Assembly: GCF_041080625.1 (NCBI RefSeq)
Contig: NZ_CP163518.1
Location: forward strand, 9,975,501-10,039,500
Direction: 5' to 3'
Origin: Streptomyces sp. CG1
Lineage (GTDB): Bacteria; Actinomycetota; Actinomycetes; Streptomycetales; Streptomycetaceae
DNA length: 64,000 bases
Within the stretch, counting starts at the first letter, position 1, and every line of letters begins with the position of its first letter. Below the pieces are notes generated by a model, which did no database searches, was not told where the DNA came from, and was given only the letters and a program-made list of their open reading frames with translations. Shown in pieces: positions 26,980 to 34,380 of this stretch. The position numbers and the translations under genes were made by a program.

Positions 26980-27888
26980 TCAGGGCTCGGCCGGCGGGTC
27001 CTGACCGATCGTCGCCAGCAACCGGGCGACCAGGGGATTGCGGTCGTTACGGCGCCATGCGACGGCGACCCGGGTACGAGCGCAGCCCGGGTGGATCCGG
27101 CGGAAGGCGACCCCCTTGAGCCGGATGCGGCGGATGCTCGCCGGTGCCACGGACACCCCCAGCCCGGTCTCCACCAGAGCACACACGGTCTGCCACTCCA
27201 CCGCGTCCTGCGAGATCCGGGGCGTGAACCCGGCCTCCTCACACAGACCGGTGATCCGGTCGTACAGCTGCGGACCGACAGCCCGCGGCAGCAGGACGAA
27301 CGGCTCACCGGCCAACTGCGCAAGAGATACCGCTCGTTGGGCCGCCAGCGGATGGGCGGTCGGCAGCACTGCCACGAACGGCTCGCTGAGTACGGTCCTG
27401 AAGCCCAGCTCGGACTCGCCGGCCGGCGGTTCCCGCAGCAGGCCGATGTCGATCGTCCTGGCGCGCAGGGCGTCGAGCTGCGGTGCCGTCGTCATCTCGT
27501 GGATGTCGAGATGTACGTCGGGGAACTGCTTCCGGAACTCGCGCAGCAGACCCGGCAGGACGGTCAGGGCCAGAGAGGCGGCGAAGCCGATCCGCAACCG
27601 CCCCGACCGGCCGCTGCCGGCGGCCCGCGCCGCGGCCAGTCCATCGGTGAGTCCGGCCATCGCCTGCCGAGCGGCCGGCAGCAGGGCACGGCCGGCCGGG
27701 GTGAGCGTCACCCGCCCCGGTTCGCGCTCGAAAAGCGCGTACCCGACCTTCTCCTCCAGCCTGCGGATCTGCTGACTCAGCGGGGGCTGAGCGATGCCCA
27801 GACGGGCGGCGGCGTGACCGAAGTGCAGTTCTTCCGCGAGCACGACGAAGGCGTGCAGCTGCGGCAGGGGGAGTTCAGGGCGGTTCAT
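26980..27888 (-). CDS. LysR family transcriptional regulator
   Basis: A 302-residue LysR-type regulator. The N-terminal winged helix reads LHAFVVLAEELHFGHAAARL and GIAQPPLSQQIRRLEEKVGY; the effector domain (about 92-290) has the usual two-lobe pattern with GLLREPP and GLGVSVAPASI. ATG 27888 is followed at once by the helix-turn-helix. It is divergent from a RidA gene, and the 107-base gap has a duplicated palindrome that is a good candidate operator. The likely target is RidA and possibly itself. Confidence 0.93.
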   Translation of the reverse strand: MNRPELPLPQLHAFVVLAEELHFGHAAARLGIAQPPLSQQIRRLEEKVGYALFEREPGRVTLTPAGRALLPAARQAMAGLTDGLAAARAAGSGRSGRLRIGFAASLALTVLPGLLREFRKQFPDVHLDIHEMTTAPQLDALRARTIDIGLLREPPAGESELGFRTVLSEPFVAVLPTAHPLAAQRAVSLAQLAGEPFVLLPRAVGPQLYDRITGLCEEAGFTPRISQDAVEWQTVCALVETGLGVSVAPASIRRIRLKGVAFRRIHPGCARTRVAVAWRRNDRNPLVARLLATIGQDPPAEP

Positions 27889-27895
27889 ACCCCTA

Positions 27896-27928
27896 GGGAT
27901 ATCCCAGAGACATCCTCAGGGATATCCC
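27896..27928. promoter_or_regulatory. Duplicated palindrome in LysR/RidA promoter region
   Basis: GGGATATCCC occurs at 27896-27905 and again at 27919-27928, each within a longer direct repeat (AGGGATATCCC, optional C, AGAGACAT) of 23-base period. A further imperfect inverted repeat, with arms GCCGAAGCGT and ACGTATCGGC, lies at 27946-27972. Confidence 0.65.
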
Positions 27929-27995
27929 CAGAGACATGAGGTCATGCCGAAGCGTGTATTAGACGTATCGGCACTGGTCACCTAGCGTTCCGTGC

Positions 27996-28397
27996 ATGAC
28001 AGAGCGACGTGCGATCCTCAGTGGTTCGACCTTTGAGGAGCAGATCGGTTACGCCCGTGCTGTGGTCGACGGCGACTGGGTGCATGTGTCCGGGACCACC
28101 GGGTTCGACTACGCCACCATGACGATCTCCGACGACGTGGTGGAGCAGGCCGAGCAGTGCCTGCGCAACATCGAGGCCGCGCTCACCGAGGCGAAGTGCA
28201 CCTTCGCCGACGTGGTCCGGGTGCGCTATCTGCTCCCGGACCGCGCGGACTTCGAGCCCTGCTGGCCGGTGCTGCGCCGCTGCCTCGGCGAGGTCCGGCC
28301 GGCCGCCACCATGCTCCAGTGCGGCCTGGCCGACCCTCGTATGAAGATCGAGATCGAGGTGTACGCCCGCCGCAGAGCGCGTCCCGCCGTGGCATAG
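27996..28397 (+). CDS. RidA family protein (reactive intermediate deaminase)
   Basis: A 133-residue RidA/YjgF/YER057c family protein, a trimeric enzyme that hydrolyses reactive imine/enamine intermediates from amino-acid catabolism. Typical features are an early VVDGDWVHVSGTTGFD strand pair, QCLRNIEAAL, VVRVRYLLPD and the C-terminal KIEIEVYA strand. The active-site Arg expected near VRVRYL is present. It is longer than bacterial RidA by only a few residues. Divergent LysR regulation is likely. Confidence 0.9.
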   Translation: MTERRAILSGSTFEEQIGYARAVVDGDWVHVSGTTGFDYATMTISDDVVEQAEQCLRNIEAALTEAKCTFADVVRVRYLLPDRADFEPCWPVLRRCLGEVRPAATMLQCGLADPRMKIEIEVYARRRARPAVA

Positions 28398-28424
28398 GCC
28401 GACCCCGCTCCGCCGGGCCACGGT

Positions 28425-28976
28425 TCAGGGCATCAAGCCCGACGCCCGGGCCCGCCGTTCCACGAGGTCGCCGCGTCGCAGGATCCGTGCCTCGCGTGGA
28501 AGCAGCCGAGGTCCGGCCACGACCAGGACACCGCATTCGGCCCGGGCCGGGATGTACCGGTGCACCGGCCTGCGGTGCAGCCGGGCCGCCAGGCCGCGGG
28601 GTCTGGCCATGCCGATGACCAGCAGGTCGTCGGGGGAAGCCGCGATGGCACACAGCACCCGCCCCGCGGGACCTCGGACGACCCGCCGCACGATCCGCAG
28701 GTCGGCCGGAGGCCCGCCGGCCGCCAGCTCGAAGGCCCGGTCCAGCCGCCGCCGCGCCTCGCCCGCCCATAGCCGGGCCCACGAAGGCTCGGGCCAGCGC
28801 CGGTAGAGCGCGTCCCCCTCCGGCGGCTCCCAGGCCCGGACGGCCACCAGCGTGCGGCCGGCTCTGCGGGCCTCGAGGATGCCGCGGCGCAACGCGGCCA
28901 ACCCGGCGAGTGAGTCGCTCACCCCCACGACCACATCTCCGACCGGCGCGTCACCTGTCGTTCCACGTGATGCCAT
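28425..28976 (-). CDS. Universal stress protein family
   Basis: A 183-residue single-domain UspA-like protein. The first strand reads DVVVGVSDSLAGLAALRRGI and the nucleotide-binding C-terminal half has DDLLVIGMARPRGLA and CGVLVVAGPR, though the usual GS-type ATP loop is weak (RGLAARLHRRPVHRYI). ATG 28976 is used because it begins just before the first beta strand; an upstream extension would include the 9-bp inverted repeat. Function is likely general stress adaptation; the partner is unknown. Confidence 0.82.
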   Translation of the reverse strand: MASRGTTGDAPVGDVVVGVSDSLAGLAALRRGILEARRAGRTLVAVRAWEPPEGDALYRRWPEPSWARLWAGEARRRLDRAFELAAGGPPADLRIVRRVVRGPAGRVLCAIAASPDDLLVIGMARPRGLAARLHRRPVHRYIPARAECGVLVVAGPRLLPREARILRRGDLVERRARASGLMP

Positions 28977-28991
28977 GCCACCCACGCTAGA

Positions 28992-29038
28992 AAGGCCAAT
29001 CTCACCCGCACAAAGTCCAACCGAAGGAAATTGGCCTT
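28992..29038. promoter_or_regulatory. 9-bp inverted repeat upstream of usp gene
   Basis: AAGGCCAAT (28992-29000) and ATTGGCCTT (29030-29038) are exact inverted arms separated by 29 bases, in the promoter region of the universal stress gene. It could be a cooperative operator or a long hairpin. Confidence 0.5.
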
Positions 29039-29093
29039 GATTTCGAGGATGGATGGGAAGCGCCTCGATCGAGCTGCTACTGCGCAGGGCCAA

Positions 29094-29151
29094 GCGTCGG
29101 GTTCAGGATCGCGGGCGCAAGTGGCATCCGGACCGGCGGGTGTTCCAGGGC
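29094..29151 (+). repeat. 58-bp dispersed repeat, copy 1
   Basis: Begins GCGTCGGGTTCAGGATCGCG and ends TTCCAGGGC. It matches 49536-49593 at 51 of 58 positions by eye. Both copies lie just downstream of an accessory region and beside broken or fused genes. Confidence 0.6.
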
Positions 29152-29415
29152 CTCCTGTTTGTGCCACACCCGGCGAGGATGTCGGCGTTATGCCGCTGCC
29201 TGCTTAACGTGCGCCTTCCGAGGGCGGGGCTGGAATGCCCCGTCGGTGCCGGCCTGGGCTTCGTTTATTCTCCCTTGCCCCTGGAGCTGAGCTATGGATC
29301 GGCCTGCGGAAGTCCGGCGTCGCGGCGTCCATCGGATTCACGTGTTGCGCTTGTGTGGGGCTCTGAGGCCGCTCAACGCGGCCGTGATGCCAGCGACTTC
29401 AGGTGGGGCGCGAGT

Positions 29416-31902
29416 TCAATGGCCTGTGGGAAGGGACTGTTCGGTCCAGATCGTCTTGCCGGACGTGGTGTGACGGGTGCCCCAGCGTTGCGTCAGTTGG
29501 GCGATCAGGAGCAGTCCACGTCCGCCCTCGTCGTCGGCACGAGCCCGCCGCATGTGGGGTGAGGTGCTGCTGGCGTCGGAGACCTCGCAGATGAGACTGA
29601 TGTCCTTGATCAGGCGTAGCTGAACGGGCGGTTGGCCGTAGCGGATGGCGTTGGTGACGAGTTCGCTCACCACGAGTTCAGTGATGAAGGCCGTCTCGTC
29701 CAGCCCCCAGCGGGCGAGTTGGTCGGCCGCCAGTTGGCGTCCACGGGCCACGACGGCGGGATCCGAAGGCAGGTTCCAGGTGGCGACATGAGAAGCGTCG
29801 AGGGTCTGGGGGCGGGCAAGGAGCAGCGCGGCGTCATCGGAGGGGGTGCCGGACAGCAGTGCCTGCAACACCAGGTCGCAGGTGTCTTTCAGGCGTGATG
29901 GTGCGTTTGCCAGAGCGTCACGCAGTCGCATCAGCCCGATGTCCACGTCCCGGTCGGAGGTCTCGATGAGGCCGTTGGTGAACAGAGCGATAAGGCTGCC
30001 TTCGGGCAGTACGAGTTCGGCCGATTCGAAGGGCAGGCCGCCCAGGCCGAGTGGCGGGCCGATGGGCAGGTCGGGGAAGTCGACCGTGCCGTCCGGGTAC
30101 ACGATGGCGGGGGCCGGGTGTCCGGCACGGGCAAGGGTGCAGTGGCGGGAGATCGGGTCGTAGACGGCGTACAGGCATGTGGCACCCGCGACTTCGTCCT
30201 CGGGCTCCGCGACCTCTCGGGAGGACGGGCCCGCCTCGCGATCGAGGCGCAGGACGAGGTCGTCGAGCTGCGTGAGCAGTTCATCGGGTGGCATGTCGAT
30301 CTCGGCGAGTGTGAGGACGGCTGTGCGCAGGCGTCCCATGGTGGCCGAGGCCTGGATGCCGTGGCCGACGACGTCGCCCACGACGAGAGCGACCCGGGCA
30401 CCGGACAGGGGGATGACGTCGAACCAGTCGCCGCCGATGCCTGCCTTGGAGTCGGCCGGTACGTAGCGGGAGGCCACCTCCACAGCGGTCTGCCGGGGAG
30501 GCTGCCGGGGGAGCATGCTGCGTTGCAGCGCGACAGCTGTGTTGCGCTCGCGGGTGTAGCGGCGGGCGTTGTCGATGGCCAAAGACGCTCTGGTGGTGAT
30601 CTCCTCGGCGAGGAGAAGATCGTTCACGTCAAATGCCTCGGGCGTACGGTGCCGGAGGAACACGGCGAGTCCCAGGGTGGTGCCGCGGGCGCGCAGCGGT
30701 ACCACGATGAGGGAGTGGATCCCGTATGCGCGGACGGTGTGGGAGCGCGAGGCGTCGTGCGCCAGCCACCGCTGGATGTCCGGTTCCTCGACCCAGTGCC
30801 ATGCCGGCTCTCCCGTGGCCAGGGCGCGGCCCATGGGGGAGTCGTCGGGGTAGCGGTCTGTATTGCCCGGTGTGACTACAGATTCCGGGCAGCCGTCCAG
30901 GACGGACCGCTGTGCGGCACGGCGGAGGACGACCGGACGGGTGGCCGGGTCGAACTCCGGCTCCATGCCGTGGAAGACGGACTCGAACAGGTCGACGCTG
31001 ACGAAGTCCGCGAAGTGCTCGGTGGCCAGGTCCGCAAGCTCCTGAGCAGTCCGTGTCACGTCGAGTGTGCTGCCGATGCGGACGCTGGCCGCGTTCACGA
31101 TGGACAGCCGTTGTCTGCTGCGGTACTGCCCGGTGATGTCGACGGCGGCCGTCGACATGCCCCGCACGCGCGTCACCGCCGGGACGGGACTGTTCGTGAG
31201 CCGGGCCAGAGCCGTCTGCAGTCCGGTCAGTGAGGTGATCACCGCGTCGGGTTCCTCGAGCTGGCTACGCGTCGGCGCCGGCGGGGCCTCGCCGCGCAGC
31301 ATCCACACGGTGCGCATGCCGAGCCGTGCTGTGGGCCGGATGTCGGTGTCCAGCCGGTTGCCGACATAGGCGGCGCGGGCAGGAGGCACTCCCATCTGCT
31401 TCAGTGCCGCAAGGAAAGCGCGGGGATCCGGCTTCTCGAAGGGCTCGCCCCCGAGCAGAATCGCGTCGAAGATCTCCGCCAGGCCGTCACGGCGCAGTGC
31501 TTCCCGCACCTGTGGCGGGGACAGGGAGACGATGCCCAGCCGGTACTGGTGCACCAGCGCGTGCAGGGTCGGCCTGACATCCGTGTACAGGGCCTCGAGC
31601 GGGTACTCCCAGTGCTGAACGATATGCCGGTGCAGCAGCGCCGCATCCCTGCCGGGGACGAATCGTCGGGCGAACGCGGTGTGCAGCAATAGGCTGCCGC
31701 CTTTGCGCTCGGCTTCGTACAGTCCCCAGAATTCGGATTCCTCGACGCCTCCGGCCAGTTCGACGACCGCCTGATGCAGTGCGTGAACGTAGCGTGCGTC
31801 GTCGTAGATCGTCCCACCGATGTCGAAAAGAACCGCGTCGATGTGCTCGGTCGGCCGCTCCTGCCTGGAGAGGGAACGACCTGTGTGCCTGGCCTCGTTC
31901 AC
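29416..31902 (-). CDS. HAD hydrolase-GAF-PP2C-HATPase fusion regulator
   Basis: An 828-residue protein unlike ordinary RsbU regulators. Residues 20-225 form a haloacid-dehalogenase domain (motif I VLFDIGGTIYDD, motif II VSLS, Lys motif EKPDPRAF, motif IV YVGNRLDTDI). The second catalytic Asp of motif I is Gly, so its chemistry may be altered. A GAF domain (about 265-445), PP2C-SpoIIE domain (about 465-680; GGDWFDV, VVGDVVGHG, DDAALLLA) and RsbW-type HATPase (about 690-825; SELVTNAIRYG, GGRGLLLI) follow. From GAF onwards it is a close paralogue of the 5583-8042 gene. GTG 31902 has a GGGGGGAA ribosome site. The PAS sensors of the paralogue are replaced by the HAD domain. Confidence 0.9.
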   Translation of the reverse strand: MNEARHTGRSLSRQERPTEHIDAVLFDIGGTIYDDARYVHALHQAVVELAGGVEESEFWGLYEAERKGGSLLLHTAFARRFVPGRDAALLHRHIVQHWEYPLEALYTDVRPTLHALVHQYRLGIVSLSPPQVREALRRDGLAEIFDAILLGGEPFEKPDPRAFLAALKQMGVPPARAAYVGNRLDTDIRPTARLGMRTVWMLRGEAPPAPTRSQLEEPDAVITSLTGLQTALARLTNSPVPAVTRVRGMSTAAVDITGQYRSRQRLSIVNAASVRIGSTLDVTRTAQELADLATEHFADFVSVDLFESVFHGMEPEFDPATRPVVLRRAAQRSVLDGCPESVVTPGNTDRYPDDSPMGRALATGEPAWHWVEEPDIQRWLAHDASRSHTVRAYGIHSLIVVPLRARGTTLGLAVFLRHRTPEAFDVNDLLLAEEITTRASLAIDNARRYTRERNTAVALQRSMLPRQPPRQTAVEVASRYVPADSKAGIGGDWFDVIPLSGARVALVVGDVVGHGIQASATMGRLRTAVLTLAEIDMPPDELLTQLDDLVLRLDREAGPSSREVAEPEDEVAGATCLYAVYDPISRHCTLARAGHPAPAIVYPDGTVDFPDLPIGPPLGLGGLPFESAELVLPEGSLIALFTNGLIETSDRDVDIGLMRLRDALANAPSRLKDTCDLVLQALLSGTPSDDAALLLARPQTLDASHVATWNLPSDPAVVARGRQLAADQLARWGLDETAFITELVVSELVTNAIRYGQPPVQLRLIKDISLICEVSDASSTSPHMRRARADDEGGRGLLLIAQLTQRWGTRHTTSGKTIWTEQSLPTGH

Positions 31903-32265
31903 GGTTCCCCCCTGGTTCGGAGGACATGGATCAGTCCGACATCTCATCATTACAGTGGGAACATGGCATATCGCATTTCGTGAAGCCCCTCGGTGCGGCC
32001 ACTGTTCGGGTGACGGAGCAGACGCGAGGCCGTCGGGATCGGGGCGGCTCCGCAGGTATTTCAGCCGGCGTCCGCAGCACGACCGTCCCCGTACACCAGA
32101 GACACCGCAGCATCGCGTGAGAACCCTTGTCCCGGGGTGACCTGCGGGTTCGAATCTGGGCGACGCCGAATCCGGCCAAGGGCCAATCGTTCCGGCCGAG
32201 GACCGGCCGGCGATCCCCGAGGGAAGTCCCCCGCGGGCCTCTCACCCGACCAAGGAGGGTCTCTC
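31903..32265. other. 363-base intergenic region
   Basis: I find no supported gene. A GGTTCGAATC T-loop-like string at 32144-32153 lacks any cloverleaf. The region probably contains the promoters of the HAD fusion and of the small secreted peptide. Confidence 0.45.
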
Positions 32266-32547
32266 ATGCGACTCCCCGTGCGCCCGCGCCGCGAACACTC
32301 CGTTCCGCCGCTCCGTCGGCTGGCCAAGAGCCTGTCGGTGCTGGCCATGGCAAGTCTCGCCGTGACCGTGCCGACGGTTGCCCATGCCGACGACGACTGC
32401 GGCGTGTTCGAGGGATGCAGTCCGAAGCCACCCACAACCTGCGAGATGGCGGACAGCGCCATGGCGAACCCTGACACCTTCATCGGAGGGGCGCTCGTCC
32501 TGGAGGAGGCGCACTGCCCCGACAGACTGTCGAAGGGGTTCTCATGA
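32266..32547 (+). CDS. Small secreted four-cysteine peptide
   Basis: A 93-residue protein with a Sec signal peptide (basic RPRR N-terminus, hydrophobic SVLAMASLAVTVPTVAHA, cleavage before DDD at about residue 42). The mature chain of about 50 residues has four cysteines (DDC, EGC, TTC, AHC), enough for two disulfides, and an acidic tail. AAGGAGG lies 7 bases before ATG 32266, a near-ideal ribosome site. It sits 190 bases before a Ser/Thr kinase gene whose extracellular domain could be its partner; this is speculation. I do not know the family. Confidence 0.7.
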   Translation: MRLPVRPRREHSVPPLRRLAKSLSVLAMASLAVTVPTVAHADDDCGVFEGCSPKPPTTCEMADSAMANPDTFIGGALVLEEAHCPDRLSKGFS

Positions 32548-32737
32548 CGCTTCGAACGAGGCTTCGAAACGGCTACGGCACTCGCCGTGGCCGGCGGAGC
32601 CCCACAGCCACATACGCCGCGGACGCGCAGCCCGCGGGGGAAGAGCAGCGGTCCAGGTCATTCGGCCGAATGGGTTATCGTGCGTCGTCGACCTCTCCCC
32701 ATTCGCGAATGGGAAGGACAGCTAGCAAGGAGACACG

Positions 32738-34252
32738 GTGTCCGATCTTGGGCGGCTCGTCGCCGGCCGGTACCTGCTGGTGGAGCGGGTGGGTAGCGGC
32801 GGCATGGGCACCGTGTGGCGTGCAGAGGACAAGTTGCTCGGCCGCCACGTCGCCGTGAAGAAGCTGCGCATCCCGCCCCACCTGCACGACGACGAGACCC
32901 AGACCCTTCACGAGCGCACGCGCCGAGAGGCCCGCAGCGCCGCCCGGATCGCGCACCCCAACGTGATCGTGGTGCACGACGTCGTCGATGACGAGGGCCT
33001 GCCGTGCATCGTCATGGAGTACATACCCTCGGTCACACTGAGTGACGTACTCAAGCAGCGGGGAGCGCTGCCACCCGGAGAAGCCGCCCGGATAGGCCGT
33101 GCCATGGCCGCCGCCCTGCGCGCCGCCCACGACGCCGGGGTCCTGCACCGGGACGTCAAACCCGCCAACGTGCTGCTGGGCAACGACGGGCGGATCGTCC
33201 TCACCGACTTCGGGATCGCCATGGAGTCGGGAACGTCGTCACTGACCAAGTCCGGCGAACTGATCGGCTCCATCCGCTACCTGGCGCCAGAACGCCTCAG
33301 GAGCGGGAGCGCCGGGCCCGGTCCCGCCAGTGACCTGTGGGCCCTGGGCGCAACGCTGTACCAGGCGGTCGAGGGACGGCACCCGTTCCAGCGTGACACC
33401 CCCATCGAGATCGCGTACGCCATCGCCACCGACTCGTACGAGCCCCTGCGCAACGCCGGGAACCTGGCCCCGGTGATCGAGGGCCTGCTCGTCAAGGAAC
33501 CGGAACGGCGCATGGACGTACACGAGGTCGAGCGTCACCTGGGCGATGTGACCGGGACACGAACTGCTCCCGTCGATGCCATCACACGGTCGGCCGGTGC
33601 CGGCGACCTCGCGCCTCCCGGACGCAAGGGCCACGGCAGGCGCCGCCGTACGGTGGTGTGGGCGATCGCGGCAGTGACAGTCGCCGCTTGTGTGGCAGGC
33701 GGCGCGCTGTGGCGGCTCAAGGTCGGTGCAGATGGACCGAGTTCGCATCCGGCCAGGGCCAATTCCTCCGCCCCCTCTCCGAGTGCCGGCGCCGCCCGCC
33801 CGCCGCTGCCCACCGGATACCACCTCGCAACGGACAGCGGTTTCTCCGTACCCGTACAGGACGGCTGGACCAGCAGGACGCTGCCCGGTGGTGAAGTCGC
33901 CTACATAGACCCGTCCGGCTTGGTGGGCCTGCGGGTCAATGTCGTGCATTTCGCGGGTACCGACCCGCTGCAGCACTGGCGTGAGACGGAAGAAGACCAG
34001 ACCCGGCGCGACAATCCCGGCTATGAACGAGTGAGGATGGCCGCGACAACCTTTCGCGGACGACCCGCCGGGTACTGGGAATTCACCTTCGCCGGCAGGG
34101 CCCGGAAATTCCGGGCGGCGGAGCTGGCCTTCGCCAGCGCCGACGGCACCCAGTACGTGGTCTACCTCTCCGCGCCGGACGCGCAATGGCACAAGTACCG
34201 GCCGGCTTTAGACACCGCCGTCAACGGAGTCCACCTGAGCGACAACGCCTGA
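32738..34252 (+). CDS. Membrane serine/threonine protein kinase (PASTA-less)
   Basis: A 504-residue Hanks-type kinase. The cytoplasmic domain (about 10-265) has the Gly loop VGSGGMG, Lys41 (VAVKK), HRDVKPANVLL and the DFG Asp (LTDFGIAM) with the activation loop SSLTKSGE and APE helix. A basic linker precedes one membrane segment (about 305-325) and an extracellular domain of about 170 residues without PASTA repeats, with a beta-rich fold seen in other Streptomyces kinases. GTG 32738 has AAGGAG. A TTA codon (34208-34210) near the 3' end makes translation potentially bldA-dependent. It lies beside the small secreted peptide and a sigma-like protein. Confidence 0.93.
   Translation: MSDLGRLVAGRYLLVERVGSGGMGTVWRAEDKLLGRHVAVKKLRIPPHLHDDETQTLHERTRREARSAARIAHPNVIVVHDVVDDEGLPCIVMEYIPSVTLSDVLKQRGALPPGEAARIGRAMAAALRAAHDAGVLHRDVKPANVLLGNDGRIVLTDFGIAMESGTSSLTKSGELIGSIRYLAPERLRSGSAGPGPASDLWALGATLYQAVEGRHPFQRDTPIEIAYAIATDSYEPLRNAGNLAPVIEGLLVKEPERRMDVHEVERHLGDVTGTRTAPVDAITRSAGAGDLAPPGRKGHGRRRRTVVWAIAAVTVAACVAGGALWRLKVGADGPSSHPARANSSAPSPSAGAARPPLPTGYHLATDSGFSVPVQDGWTSRTLPGGEVAYIDPSGLVGLRVNVVHFAGTDPLQHWRETEEDQTRRDNPGYERVRMAATTFRGRPAGYWEFTFAGRARKFRAAELAFASADGTQYVVYLSAPDAQWHKYRPALDTAVNGVHLSDNA
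34208..34210 (+). promoter_or_regulatory. In-frame TTA codon in kinase gene
   Basis: The Leu in RPALDTAVN is encoded by TTA. In Streptomyces the cognate tRNA is supplied by bldA, whose expression is developmentally timed, so such codons often mark developmental or antibiotic-linked genes. Confidence 0.7.
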
Positions 34253-34380
34253 CAGCAGCGTGGCAGCCGCTCGCGTGGTCGGCCGTCCTTCTGGAGAGGG
34301 CGAACAGAATGAGCCCGAGTCCACTGCAGATTCTGACTCATGTCTTCGACAGACGGCTCACATTCCTAAGGCCTGTCGAG

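Larger units (their letters stand above)
28977..29415. other. 439-base intergenic region with dispersed repeat copy
   Basis: No gene is convincing here. It contains the inverted repeat at 28992-29038 and, at 29094-29151, one copy of a 58-base element that recurs at 49536-49593 with 51 identical bases. Confidence 0.55.

Noticed and set aside
29053..29562. A 169-codon frame between the usp gene and the HAD fusion
   Set aside because: It overlaps the 3' end of the HAD fusion gene, has no domain and no ribosome site.
32144..32153. GGTTCGAATC, a tRNA T-loop-like string
   Set aside because: The flanking stem does not pair and no acceptor, D or anticodon arms can be built.
32544..32858. A frame overlapping the secreted peptide stop (ATGA) and running into the kinase gene
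   Set aside because: It has no ribosome site, is Arg/Ser-rich and overlaps the well-supported kinase start.
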